Both the position numbers and the translations under genes were made by a program. A stretch of 64,000 nucleotides of DNA from Alphaproteobacteria bacterium (GTDB lineage Bacteria > Myxococcota_A > UBA796 > GCA-2862545): assembly GCA_020632925.1 (NCBI GenBank), contig JACKER010000019.1, positions 62,001 through 126,000 of the forward strand, in the 5' to 3' direction. Below, one piece after another: positions 10,403 through 18,631 of the stretch; the stretch's first letter is position 1, and each line of letters starts with the position of its first letter. Below the pieces are notes generated by a model that searched no databases, was not told where the DNA came from, and worked only from the letters and a program-made list of their open reading frames with translations.

Positions 10403-10442
10403 CTTGTGCTAGCGTTGCGCGGAACCGACTACCCCGTGAGCC

Positions 10443-11831
10443 ATGATCGTCACCTGCCCAGCCTGCAGCGCCCGGTACAACGTCAAGGAATCGAAGATCC
10501 AGGGACGTGGGGCGAAGATCACCTGCCCGCGCTGCGCGCACCGCTTCGTGGTGTACCGCGAGGAGGAAGGGGGGGCGCCTCCCGACAACGTGCCCCAGCT
10601 CGACTTCGCCGAGGTCGGCATCACCTGGCGGGTGCGGAAGGGCGCAGGCAAGCACACCTACGACTTCCGTGACCTCGCGACGCTGCGCGAGATGCAGCAG
10701 GACGGTCAGGTCGACCGCTGGGACCAGATCTCCTGGGACGGCCACGAGTGGACGCCGATCGAGTCCATCCCTTCGCTCGAAGCGTATTTCTACGACATCT
10801 TCGTCCGTGCGCGCGCGGGTGAGCTGCAGATCCCGGAATACGACGAGGACGCGAGCGAAGAGGACGACAGCGACGCACCCACCACGATCGTGGGTCGCGG
10901 CTCGTCCCTGGCGAGCGAGATCCGGCAGGCGGTGGCGGACGCGGCCACGCCGAGCCCGAGCCCCGGCCGGTCCTACGAGAGCAACACGCCCGGCGTGCTG
11001 GTGCACGACGAGGACGGCGACGAGCACTTCCACGAGGACGACGAGGAGGAGCCCGCGCCGGAGATGCTCATCCCGACCGAGGCGCCCTCGCCGGTGCGTC
11101 GGTCCACGCCGAGCGCTCCTCCCCCCGAGGCCCTCGCGCCGTTGCCGCGGCCCGCGCCGACGCCTGCCCAGCCCGCGCCCATCGGCGGCAAGGAGCCCCC
11201 GCCCCCTGCGATCGCCCCGCCCCAGATGGTCACGCCCACGCCGAACGTGAAGCCGCCCACCCCGCCCATGGCCACCACAGCGGCGGCCACGGCCGACTCG
11301 GGCGGCAACGGGAAGATGATCGCGATCGGTGTCGTGATCCTCGTCGTGCTCTCGATCGCGGCCCTGGGAGGGGTCTACGCGAGCGGCATGATCGGCGGTG
11401 GCACGCCGACGCCCCAGCCAGCACCGCACGCGGCGCCCGCGCCCGCGCCGACGCCACCACCTGCGCCCGCGCCCGCGCCGGCCGAGCCCGAGCCCGCGGC
11501 ACCGACCCCGGAGCCGGCCGCACCCGCCGATCCGAAGCCCGCGCCCGCGAACCCGAAGCCCGCGGACCCGAAGCCCGCACCCGCTCCGGCCCCCGCGCCG
11601 GCTCCGGCGCCCGCTCCGGCTCCGGCTCCGGCGCCCGCGCCTGCTCCGGCCCCAGCGCCTGCTCCGGCCCCAGCGCCGACGCCCGCCGCGCCCGAGCCGG
11701 CACCCGCTCCCGCTCCTGCCGAGCCTGCCCCCGCTCCGGCACCGACCGAGCCCGCACCCGCTCCGGCACCGGCGCCAGAGCCGGCGCCTGCCCCTGCCCC
11801 AGCCGAGCCCGCCCCCGAAGGGGGAGGCTGA
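10443..11831 (+). CDS. MJ0042-type zinc-ribbon / GYF-like membrane protein with Pro-Ala tail
   Basis: A 462-residue protein. It opens with the zinc ribbon MIVTCPACSARYNV ... TCPRCAHRF (CxxC-CxxC), of the MJ0042 finger type common in Myxococcota. Residues about 55-120 are a GYF_2-like module: WRVRKGAGKHTYDF, then DLATLREMQQDGQVDRWD and a W-x-P. An acidic and proline-rich linker leads to one membrane helix near 290-312 (IAIGVVILVVLSIAALGG). About 150 residues of Pro-Ala-Glu repeats follow, ending EGGG, with no folded domain after them. The ribbon lies on the cytoplasmic side and the Pro-Ala arm may span the periplasm. It is the first of three paralogous genes. Its role is not known. Confidence 0.8.
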   Translation: MIVTCPACSARYNVKESKIQGRGAKITCPRCAHRFVVYREEEGGAPPDNVPQLDFAEVGITWRVRKGAGKHTYDFRDLATLREMQQDGQVDRWDQISWDGHEWTPIESIPSLEAYFYDIFVRARAGELQIPEYDEDASEEDDSDAPTTIVGRGSSLASEIRQAVADAATPSPSPGRSYESNTPGVLVHDEDGDEHFHEDDEEEPAPEMLIPTEAPSPVRRSTPSAPPPEALAPLPRPAPTPAQPAPIGGKEPPPPAIAPPQMVTPTPNVKPPTPPMATTAAATADSGGNGKMIAIGVVILVVLSIAALGGVYASGMIGGGTPTPQPAPHAAPAPAPTPPPAPAPAPAEPEPAAPTPEPAAPADPKPAPANPKPADPKPAPAPAPAPAPAPAPAPAPAPAPAPAPAPAPAPAPTPAAPEPAPAPAPAEPAPAPAPTEPAPAPAPAPEPAPAPAPAEPAPEGGG

Positions 11832-11843
11832 ACCGGGGCAGTC

Positions 11844-13629
11844 GTGAAGATCCAGTGCGAGAACTGTGGCACCCAGCACGAGCTCGACCCTCCCTCCTGG
11901 GTCGTGTCGTCGGGCCGGGCGTTCCGTTTCCGTTGTTCGGCGTGCGGGCACTCCCAGAGCGTCCAACCGGACACGATGACGCGCGAGGTCAGCGCGATGG
12001 CGGCGCCCACCGAGGTGCCCGCCAGCCGCGCCGTCGCGCCGCCGACGCCGGCGCCGCCGACCCCCACGTCGCCGAACCCCACGCTGACCCCGTCCCTGGA
12101 CGCGCCTCCGCCGTCGGTCACGCCCGCCGCCCCCGGCCTGCCCGGCGCCGCAGGCACCGAGTCCGCCGTCTACCTCAAGCAGAACGGCCAGATCTACCGG
12201 GTGCAGGACTGGGAGACGCTCCGTCGGTGGATCGACGAGGGCCGCGTCGACCAGAACGACCTGGTCTCCGAGGGTGGCGTCCGTTGGGAGCCGATCGGGA
12301 GCCGCAACGATCTCCGGCCCGCCACACCGGGCGGATCCGAGCGGGGTGCACCCAACCGGACCCCGGCGAGCGCACCACCACCGGTGGCGGCACCGTTCCC
12401 GTTCGGCAGCGACGCGCCCTTCGGAGGAGGCTCCACGCTCGACGTCGTGTGGACGGACGACGACACCGAGGGTGTGCCCACGGGCCTGCCACCGCTCCCC
12501 ACCGAGGAGAGCGTCGCGCTGGACCACATGCATCCGCCGGCGCTGCCGGACGACGACGACGAGCCGCTGCCCTCGCCGCAGGACCAGACCACCGACGCGC
12601 CCGCACCGCTGCGGATGCCGATGGCGGGACCGCCCATCGAGGCCCGCGACATCGACGCCATCCCGACGGAGAGCGCGACCCCGGAGCCCGCGCCGCGCCT
12701 GTCGGTCGACGAAGAGCCGGTCCCGCGCGCCGCGTCCGAGAGCCCGTCGCCCCCGAAGGCGGGGGGGTGGGAAGACCTGATGCAGCCGGAGACCGCGGTG
12801 GTCGCGGATCCCACGGTCCCCGTCGAAGCGCCGGCCATGCCCGCGCCCACCGTGGGGACGCCGGCCCCGGCGGGAGAGCGGACCGTCCCGCGCTCCCTGG
12901 AGCCGATCCGGAGCCACCATCCGGCCGCACCCGCGATGGAAGAGGGCGCCTTCGACGCGGCGTGGGACGACGAGATCGTCAGCGCCAGCCCCGCGGCGCG
13001 GTACTGGCCCCTGGCCGCGGGCGCGACGGTGCTCGCGGTGATCGTCGTGCTGCTGGCGGTCTTCGCCTGGCCCAGGGACCCCGCGGAGACGCCGGTCCCC
13101 ACTCCGCGGCCCGCGCTCCCGGCGCCCCAACCGCAGGCGCTGGCCAACCCGGTCCCCGAGCCCGCCCCGGTCGCGCCGGCGCCGGACCCCGTCCCGGCCC
13201 AGCCGTCGCCCGAGCCTGCCGCGCGCGGCGCCCGAGCCCGCACCGCAGCCCACGCCGCCGCCCACGCCCCAGCCCGCGCCGCCGCCCACGCCCCAGCCCG
13301 CGCCGCCGCCCACGCCCCAGCCCGCGCCGCCGCCCACGCCGCGGCCCGCGCCGCCACCGAAGCCCACGTCGTCGGCCAAGTCGTACAACGACAAGGGCTG
13401 GTCGCTGGCGGAGACCCAGCCGGCGGAGGCCCAGCGGTCCTTCCGGTCCGCCCTCGACATCGATCCCACCAACGAGGAGGCCGCCTACGGCATGGGGTAC
13501 ACCCTCCTCCTCCAGGGGAAGAACGCAGAGGCCACGCCGTGGCTGTGCCGCGTCCGGAACAGTCGGAACGCCGAGATCCGCCAGGACGCCACCGGAATGA
13601 TCGCGGCGCGTCAGCTCTCGTGCCCCTGA
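11844..13629 (+). CDS. Zinc-ribbon / GYF-like / TPR membrane protein, frameshifted near 13221-13228
   Basis: A paralogue of the preceding gene. Frame 1 from GTG 11844 gives a zinc ribbon (CENCGTQHE ... FRCSACGHS), a GYF-like module (YLKQNGQIYRVQDWETLRRW, near 105-155), a linker, and a membrane helix near 387-408. From about 13228 the sensible frame changes by one base: the shifted frame reads Pro-Thr-Gln repeats, then a TPR-like domain (SYNDKGWSLAETQPAEAQRS ... AAYGMGYTLLLQGKNAEA), ending CP at TGA 13627-13629. That tail closely matches the intact tail of the next gene. The unshifted frame reads on to 13820 as an Arg/His/Ala-rich artefact. The shift lies in a GCGCGCGG run beside 24-bp repeats, so a sequencing indel or a recent mutation are both possible. 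Confidence 0.75.
13267..13338 (+). repeat. 24-bp tandem repeat, three copies, in a Pro-rich linker
   Basis: Three identical 24-bp units at 13267-13290, 13291-13314 and 13315-13338, beginning CCCCAGCCCGCG. In the shifted frame they encode the octapeptide PQPAPPPT. Diverged half-units flank them. The frame break of the host gene lies about 40 bp upstream. Confidence 0.9.
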
Positions 13630-13635
13630 GCGGGG

Positions 13636-13641
13636 TAGGCT
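13636..13641 (+). promoter_or_regulatory. Possible -10 element TAGGCT
   Basis: The context GGGGTAGGCT ends 19 nt before the GTG start at 13661 and matches the hexamer that recurs upstream of other genes here (27737, 29988, 41636). It lies just after the upstream stop codon. No clear -35 was seen. Confidence 0.4.
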
Positions 13642-13660
13642 CGATCGGAGGACGATCCAG

Positions 13661-14494
13661 GTGTCGGTGCGGCACAACCCCCGATGCTCACTCTGCGGAG
13701 CCCCCACGACGACGCGATCCATCCGCGGCGGTTCGGGCTGGGTCTGCACCGACTGCGGCTCCCTCACGGTGGAGGCGGGTCTCGCGATGGAGCTCCTGTC
13801 CGCTCCCACCGCGCCGCTGATCCTCCCGCCCGCGCTCCCGCCCGCCGGGCCCCCACAGGTGGTGAAGGACGAGCGCACGATCCCGCCCGCCGCCGAGGTC
13901 CGCGACGGGTTGCCGGCCACCCCTCCCGGCTGGGAGATGCGCGACGAGCCCCCCGCTCGTCCCCGTCGGCGTCCGCGCCGCAGCACCGCACCGATGATGC
14001 TCGCGCTCGCGGCGTCGCTCGCGCTGCTCGTCCTCGCTGTTCCCGCCTCGGTCGTCGTGTACCAGGTCGTGCGGGAGCGTGCGGCGACCCAGCGTCCGAC
14101 CCCGGTGCCGCCGCGGGAGGTCGCGTTGGCCGAGGCCCTGGGCAACCCACCTCCGCCCCTCGTCCTGCCCGACCCACCTCCCCCCGAGCCGGACGACGAG
14201 CCCGAGCCGGCACCACCGAGGACGGGCAGCACCGGGGCCGCGCTCCTCATCAGCGAGGGCTGGCGGCTCGTCGAGACCGATCCGCAGGCAGCGAGCCGGA
14301 AGTTCCGAGCTGCCCTCGACCAGCGGCCCGGCGACGCGGAGGCCAGCTACGGGCTCGGCTATTCCCTCCTCCAGCTCGGCGATCGCGAGGGGGCGCGGCC
14401 CTGGCTGTGCAGCGCGCTCGGCTCCGGCAACCGGGAGCTGCACCGGGAGGTCCAGTCGGTGCTCGACCACAAGCAGCTGACGTGTTCTCCTTGA
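13661..14494 (+). CDS. Zinc-ribbon membrane protein with C-terminal TPR-like domain
   Basis: A 277-residue protein and the third member of the paralogous set. It has an N-terminal ribbon (RCSLCGAPTTT ... WVCTDCGSL), a proline-rich linker without the GYF-like module, and a membrane helix near 112-136. An extracytoplasmic TPR-like pair follows near 200-265 (GWRLVETDPQAASRKF ... ASYGLGYSLLQLGDREGARP), and the protein ends with a cysteine near LTCSP. The WLC near ARPWLCSAL and the terminal C are also found in the shifted frame of the preceding gene, so a disulfide is possible. The GTG start at 13661 has GGAGGA 8 nt upstream. Probably works with its two upstream neighbours in one envelope-spanning assembly; this is inference. 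Confidence 0.8.
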   Translation: MSVRHNPRCSLCGAPTTTRSIRGGSGWVCTDCGSLTVEAGLAMELLSAPTAPLILPPALPPAGPPQVVKDERTIPPAAEVRDGLPATPPGWEMRDEPPARPRRRPRRSTAPMMLALAASLALLVLAVPASVVVYQVVRERAATQRPTPVPPREVALAEALGNPPPPLVLPDPPPPEPDDEPEPAPPRTGSTGAALLISEGWRLVETDPQAASRKFRAALDQRPGDAEASYGLGYSLLQLGDREGARPWLCSALGSGNRELHREVQSVLDHKQLTCSP

Positions 14495-14535
14495 CCCGTC
14501 GACGGGTCGCCCAGCGCTGACCCGAGGAGGTCCCG

Positions 14536-14838
14536 GTGTCCGACGAAGACGACTACTTCCGCAAGCTCGATCAGGAGGCCAAGGAGAAGCTCCGGCAGCA
14601 GCTCAACGCCGAGCACACCAAGGCCGCTCGGGCGCAGCTCGCCGCGCTCCACCACGATCGTTGCGGGAAGTGTGGTGGGCTCATGAAGTCCGAGCACTTC
14701 CGCGGGATGCAGATCGAGCGGTGCGAGGACTGCGGCGCGGTCCTCCTCGACCCGGGTGAGCTCGAGCAGCTCGCGGGCCAGGACTCGACGGCCACGCTCT
14801 CGTCGTTCTTCTCGATGTTCGGCAGCAAGCGCAACTGA
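14536..14838 (+). CDS. TFIIB-type zinc-ribbon protein
   Basis: A 100-residue soluble protein. A charged N-terminal helix (about 1-40) precedes a zinc ribbon: RCGKCGGLM ... IERCEDCGAVLLDPGELE. This CxxC-x(n)-CxxCG-x-hydrophobic-D-x-G-E-L-E layout is that of the zf-TFIIB family of small bacterial proteins of unknown function. A short hydrophobic tail follows. The GTG start at 14536 is preceded by GAGGAGG. It closes a run of four zinc-ribbon genes. The zinc site is well supported; the role is unknown. Confidence 0.8.
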   Translation: MSDEDDYFRKLDQEAKEKLRQQLNAEHTKAARAQLAALHHDRCGKCGGLMKSEHFRGMQIERCEDCGAVLLDPGELEQLAGQDSTATLSSFFSMFGSKRN

Positions 14839-14855
14839 AGCCCGCTGCCATCGAT

Positions 14856-14893
14856 CACCTCCACGGGCGCGTTAAGCGGAGCGCCCGGAGGTG
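14856..14893 (+). promoter_or_regulatory. Hairpin that sequesters the speA Shine-Dalgarno sequence
   Basis: CACCTCC (14856-14862), a 2-nt bulge, then GGGCGC (14865-14870) pair with GCGCCC (14881-14886) and GGAGGTG (14887-14893): 13 base pairs around a 10-nt loop. The right arm contains the GGAGG that is the ribosome site for speA (ATG 14897). In mRNA the closed stem should hide the site. There is no T-run, so it does not look like an intrinsic terminator. Regulation is inferred from geometry only. Confidence 0.65.
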
Positions 14894-14896
14894 CGG

Positions 14897-16795
14897 ATGG
14901 CGCGCTGGACCACGACGGATAGCGAAGAGCTCTACCAGATCCCTGCGTGGGGCAAGGGCTGGTTCAGTGTCAACGACAAGGGCAACCTCGAGATGTGCCC
15001 GCCCGGAGAGAAGGGCGGCGTCGATCTCAAGGTGCTGGTCGACGACATCGTCCGTCGCGGCATCGAGATGCCCGTCCTCATCCGCTTCAGCGACCTGATC
15101 CGCGCTCGCGTGGAGAACCTGGTCAAGGCGTTCGAGAAGGCCTTCGAGGAGTACGAGTACAAGGGCCGGTTCCGCGGCGTGTACCCGATCAAGGTCAACC
15201 AGGACGCGCACGTCGTCGGCGACTTCGTGAAGTACGCCGCGCCGTACCACCTCGGCCTCGAGGCGGGCTCCAAGCCCGAGCTCCAGGTCGTGCTCGCGAT
15301 GCTCGAGGACCCCGAGGCCCTCATCATCTGCAACGGGTACAAGGACCGCGAGTACATCCAGATGGCGTTGCTCGCCCGCAAGCTCGGGCGGAACTGCATC
15401 ATCGTCGTCGAGAAGATGGACGAGCTGGAGACGATCCAGTCGGTCGCCAAGGAGCTCGACCTCGAGCCCGTGATCGGCGTGCGCGCCAAGCTGACGACCA
15501 AGGGAAGCGGCCGCTGGCAGAGCTCCGTCGGCGACCGCGCGAAGTTCGGGCTCACGGTCCGCGAGATCGTGGAGGTCGTCCGCAAGCTGCGCGACGCCGA
15601 CATGCTCGGGTCGCTCCAGCTGCTGCACTTCCACATCGGCAGCCAGGTCACGAACATCCGTGCGTTCAACACGGCCCTGCGCGAGGCCTCCCGGGTCTAC
15701 ACCGAGCTGCACCGCCTCGGCGCCAACATGCGGTACCTCGACGTCGGCGGCGGGCTCGGCGTCGACTACGACGGCAGCCGGACCAACTTCGAGTCCTCGA
15801 TGAACTACTCCGTCGAGGAGTACGCGGCGTCCGTCATCGCCACCATCGTGGACGCCTGCGACCAGGCCGGCATCGCGCACCCCGACATCATCACCGAGGC
15901 CGGCCGCGCGATGATCGCGCACCACGCGGCGCTCGTGTTCGACGTGGTCGGCGTCACCCGCATGGTCTCCGAGAAGAACCCGCGCGCACCCAAGGACGAC
16001 GCCTGCGAGGAGCTGCAGGAGCTGTGGGAGGTGTACCGGTCCATCACCGGCAAGAACCTGCTCGAGCCCCTGCACGACGCGATGGAGATCCGCGAGCAGA
16101 GCCTCATGAAGTTCAACCTCGGGCTGATCGACCTCGAGGAGCGCGCCGACGTGGACGCGCTGTACTTCGCGATCTGCAAGAAGCTGTACAAGACCGCCGA
16201 CCGCGCTGCCGACCTGCCCGAGGAGATCGAGCCGCTCGAGAAGGCCCTGGCGGACATCTACTACTGCAACTTCTCGCTCTTCCAGTCCGCGCCCGACTCG
16301 TGGGCCATCGGCCAGCTCTTCCCCATCTGCCCGATCCACAAGCTCGACACCGAGCCCGATCGGCGCGCGGTGATCGCCGACATGACCTGCGACAGCGACG
16401 GGAAGATCGAGCGCTTCATCGACCGTCGCGACGTGAAGAACACCCTCGAGGTGCACGACCCGGGCGGCGAGCACTACTACCTCGGGATGTTCCTGGTCGG
16501 TGCCTACCAGGAGATCCTCGGCGACCTGCACAACCTGTTCGGCGACACGCACGTGGTGCACGTCGTCGTCGGCGAGGGCAAGGGCCGCAAGGGGTACAAG
16601 ATCGACGCCGTGATCGAGGGCAACGTCGTCCGCGAGGTCCTGGAGTACGTGTCGTACAACCGCGACCGCCTCGTGAAGCGGCTGCGGGGCTGGGTCGAGG
16701 AGGCCATCGAGGACGGCCGGCTCTCCCCCGAGGAGGGCGGCCTGCTGGTGAAGTCCTACATCCAGGGCCTGGAAGGATACACGTACCTCGGCTGA
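14897..16795 (+). CDS. speA: Biosynthetic arginine decarboxylase
   Basis: A 632-residue PLP enzyme, the usual length for SpeA, which converts arginine to agmatine for putrescine and spermidine synthesis. The PLP lysine is in VYPIKVNQ (K99). Further barrel motifs are LLHFHIGSQ, LDVGGGLGVDYDGSR and IITEAGRA. The C-terminal half carries the substrate-binding loop region, including LFQSAPDSWAIGQLFPICP and the cysteine of MTCDSDGK. The ATG at 14897 is favoured because GGAGG lies 5 nt upstream; a GTG at 14891 overlaps that site. A stem-loop covers the ribosome site. No other polyamine genes are in the window. The M3 peptidase gene follows after 35 nt. Confidence 0.95.
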   Translation: MARWTTTDSEELYQIPAWGKGWFSVNDKGNLEMCPPGEKGGVDLKVLVDDIVRRGIEMPVLIRFSDLIRARVENLVKAFEKAFEEYEYKGRFRGVYPIKVNQDAHVVGDFVKYAAPYHLGLEAGSKPELQVVLAMLEDPEALIICNGYKDREYIQMALLARKLGRNCIIVVEKMDELETIQSVAKELDLEPVIGVRAKLTTKGSGRWQSSVGDRAKFGLTVREIVEVVRKLRDADMLGSLQLLHFHIGSQVTNIRAFNTALREASRVYTELHRLGANMRYLDVGGGLGVDYDGSRTNFESSMNYSVEEYAASVIATIVDACDQAGIAHPDIITEAGRAMIAHHAALVFDVVGVTRMVSEKNPRAPKDDACEELQELWEVYRSITGKNLLEPLHDAMEIREQSLMKFNLGLIDLEERADVDALYFAICKKLYKTADRAADLPEEIEPLEKALADIYYCNFSLFQSAPDSWAIGQLFPICPIHKLDTEPDRRAVIADMTCDSDGKIERFIDRRDVKNTLEVHDPGGEHYYLGMFLVGAYQEILGDLHNLFGDTHVVHVVVGEGKGRKGYKIDAVIEGNVVREVLEYVSYNRDRLVKRLRGWVEEAIEDGRLSPEEGGLLVKSYIQGLEGYTYLG

Positions 16796-16830
16796 GCCCG
16801 TCCCCCTCGCGGCGCGGCCGCGGAGGCGTG

Positions 16831-18627
16831 ATGGTGCTCGACGGCTGGACCGATCCCGACGAGGCTCCGAGCTGGGATCTGGACCCTCTCTGCCCGGGCG
16901 GGCCCGGTGGCGACACGTTCCACGAGCGGGTGGCCGCCGCGACCGAGGCGCTTCGGGCCCTCGCGGAGCGCGCGGAGCAGGCGGGGCCTCTCGGGGCGGA
17001 CGCCGACACCTGGTCCGCGGTGCAGGTCGCGCTCGACGCGCTCCACCCGGAGCTCGGGGAGCTCGGGACCTTCGCCCACTGCGCCGCCTCCGCGAACAGC
17101 CGCTCCGCCGCCGCTCGGGCCGCCGAGGCGACGATGGACGACCTGCGTCTGCTGGTGAAGCGGGTGCACGTCGCGATCTGCGCCGCGCTCGACGACGCCG
17201 ACGACGCGGGGTTCGAGGCCTTCGTGCGCCGGCCGGAGCTCGCCGAGGCCGCGCCGATGCTGCGCCACGACCGCGCGGGGCGCGCCTTCCGCCTGGCGCC
17301 CGAGCTCGAGCGCTTGCGGACCGAGATGGAGCGGGAGGCCCTGCTCGGCTGGGGCAGGCTGTACGACCAGCTCTCCGGCCAGCTCGAGGCCGACCTCACC
17401 GTCGGCGGCGTGACCCGCAGGGTGAGCGTCGCGCAGCTCGCCGCCATGCGCGCCGACCCCGATCCCGAGGTCCGCTCCCGCAGCTTCGCGGCGACCGCGA
17501 CCGCCTGGCGCTCCGTCCGCGACATCTGCGCGCACACGCTCACGCAGATCACGGGACAGCGTCTGGCGATGAACGACCGGCTCGGCGTGGACGAGCTCGC
17601 GTCGTCGCTGCACGACAACCGCATCGAGCGGGGCACGCTGGACGCGATGTGGGCGGCCGCCGACGCCGCTCGTCCGGGTCTCGTGCGGTACCTGGCCGCG
17701 AAGGCGCGCCTGCTCGGGACGGACGGCCTCGCCTGGCACGACCTGGACGCCCCCGTGGGCGCTGGCCGGAACGTCGGCTGGGGCACGGCGACGCGCTGGA
17801 TCGGCGAGGCCTTCGCCGGCTTCCACCCGAAGCTCACGACGTTCGCGCGCGAGGCCCTGGACGGCCGGTGGATCGACGCCGCGCCCGCCCCCGGACGGCG
17901 GCCCGGCGGGTTCTGCGCGGGCGCGCCCAGGTCGGACCAGAGCCGCATCTTCCTGACGTTCACGGGATCCATCGACAACGCGACCACCCTCGCCCACGAG
18001 CTCGGCCACGCGTACCACAACCGCGTCCTCGCGAACGAGCACCCCGCCCGCCAACAGATCACGTCGGGCACGGCCGAGACGGCGTCGACGTTCGCGGAGG
18101 CCGTGTTCCGCGATCAGCTCCTGGCGCGCGCCGAGGACCCCGGGTTCCGGCTCTTCGTGCTCGAGCAGCAGCTGTCGGCGGCGACGGCCTTCCTCATGGA
18201 CATCCCGCACCGGTTCGCGATCGAGCGAAAGCTCTACGCGCTTCGGCGGGAGGGCGTGATGGAGGCCGACCAGCTCGACGAGCTCGCGGTCGCCTGCCAG
18301 CGCGAGGCCTACGCGGGCGCGCTCGCGACGTGGAACCCGACGTTCTGGAGCAGCAAGCTCCACTTCTACATCCCGACCTTCGGCTTCTACAACTGGACGT
18401 ACACCTTCGGGTACCTGTTCTCGGGCGCGCTCCATGCCCGCGCGCGGGAGGCCGGACGCGAGGGCCTGGCGCTGCTCGAGGACGTGCTGCTGCGGACGGG
18501 CTGGCAGGGCACCGAGGATCTCGCGCGCGAGGCGCTCGGCGTGGACCTCGGCGACCCGGCCTTCTGGGTGTCCGTCGTGCGGCCGCTCGACGCGATGGTC
18601 GAGGAGTTCGAGGCGCTGGCGGGCTGA
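16831..18627 (+). CDS. M3 family oligoendopeptidase (PepF-like)
   Basis: A 598-residue zinc metallopeptidase that cleaves short peptides in the cytoplasm. The zinc site HELGHAYHN is at about residue 389, with the downstream glutamate in GTAETASTFAEAVF as expected for M3. The N-terminal helical part (HCAASANSRS ... LLVKRVH) and the C-terminal HFYIPTFGFYNWTYTFGYL fit the oligoendopeptidase F branch. The ATG at 16831 has GGAGG close upstream; the open frame further upstream runs through speA in another frame and is not coding. It follows speA by 35 nt and may be co-transcribed. It converges on the STAND-kinase gene with 4 nt between stops. Confidence 0.9.
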   Translation: MVLDGWTDPDEAPSWDLDPLCPGGPGGDTFHERVAAATEALRALAERAEQAGPLGADADTWSAVQVALDALHPELGELGTFAHCAASANSRSAAARAAEATMDDLRLLVKRVHVAICAALDDADDAGFEAFVRRPELAEAAPMLRHDRAGRAFRLAPELERLRTEMEREALLGWGRLYDQLSGQLEADLTVGGVTRRVSVAQLAAMRADPDPEVRSRSFAATATAWRSVRDICAHTLTQITGQRLAMNDRLGVDELASSLHDNRIERGTLDAMWAAADAARPGLVRYLAAKARLLGTDGLAWHDLDAPVGAGRNVGWGTATRWIGEAFAGFHPKLTTFAREALDGRWIDAAPAPGRRPGGFCAGAPRSDQSRIFLTFTGSIDNATTLAHELGHAYHNRVLANEHPARQQITSGTAETASTFAEAVFRDQLLARAEDPGFRLFVLEQQLSAATAFLMDIPHRFAIERKLYALRREGVMEADQLDELAVACQREAYAGALATWNPTFWSSKLHFYIPTFGFYNWTYTFGYLFSGALHARAREAGREGLALLEDVLLRTGWQGTEDLAREALGVDLGDPAFWVSVVRPLDAMVEEFEALAG

Positions 18628-18631
18628 CCCT

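Noticed and set aside
13630..13820. C-terminal extension of the second zinc-ribbon gene in its original frame
   Set aside because: It reads the shifted part of the gene and the start of the next gene in a wrong frame.
14467..14480. Third copy of the bipartite element (GACCACAAGC)
   Set aside because: Only 10 bases match, it lies inside a coding region, and the second half is missing.
14865..14886. Intrinsic terminator before speA
   Set aside because: The GGGCGC/GCGCCC stem has no T-run; it extends into the Shine-Dalgarno sequence and fits occlusion better.
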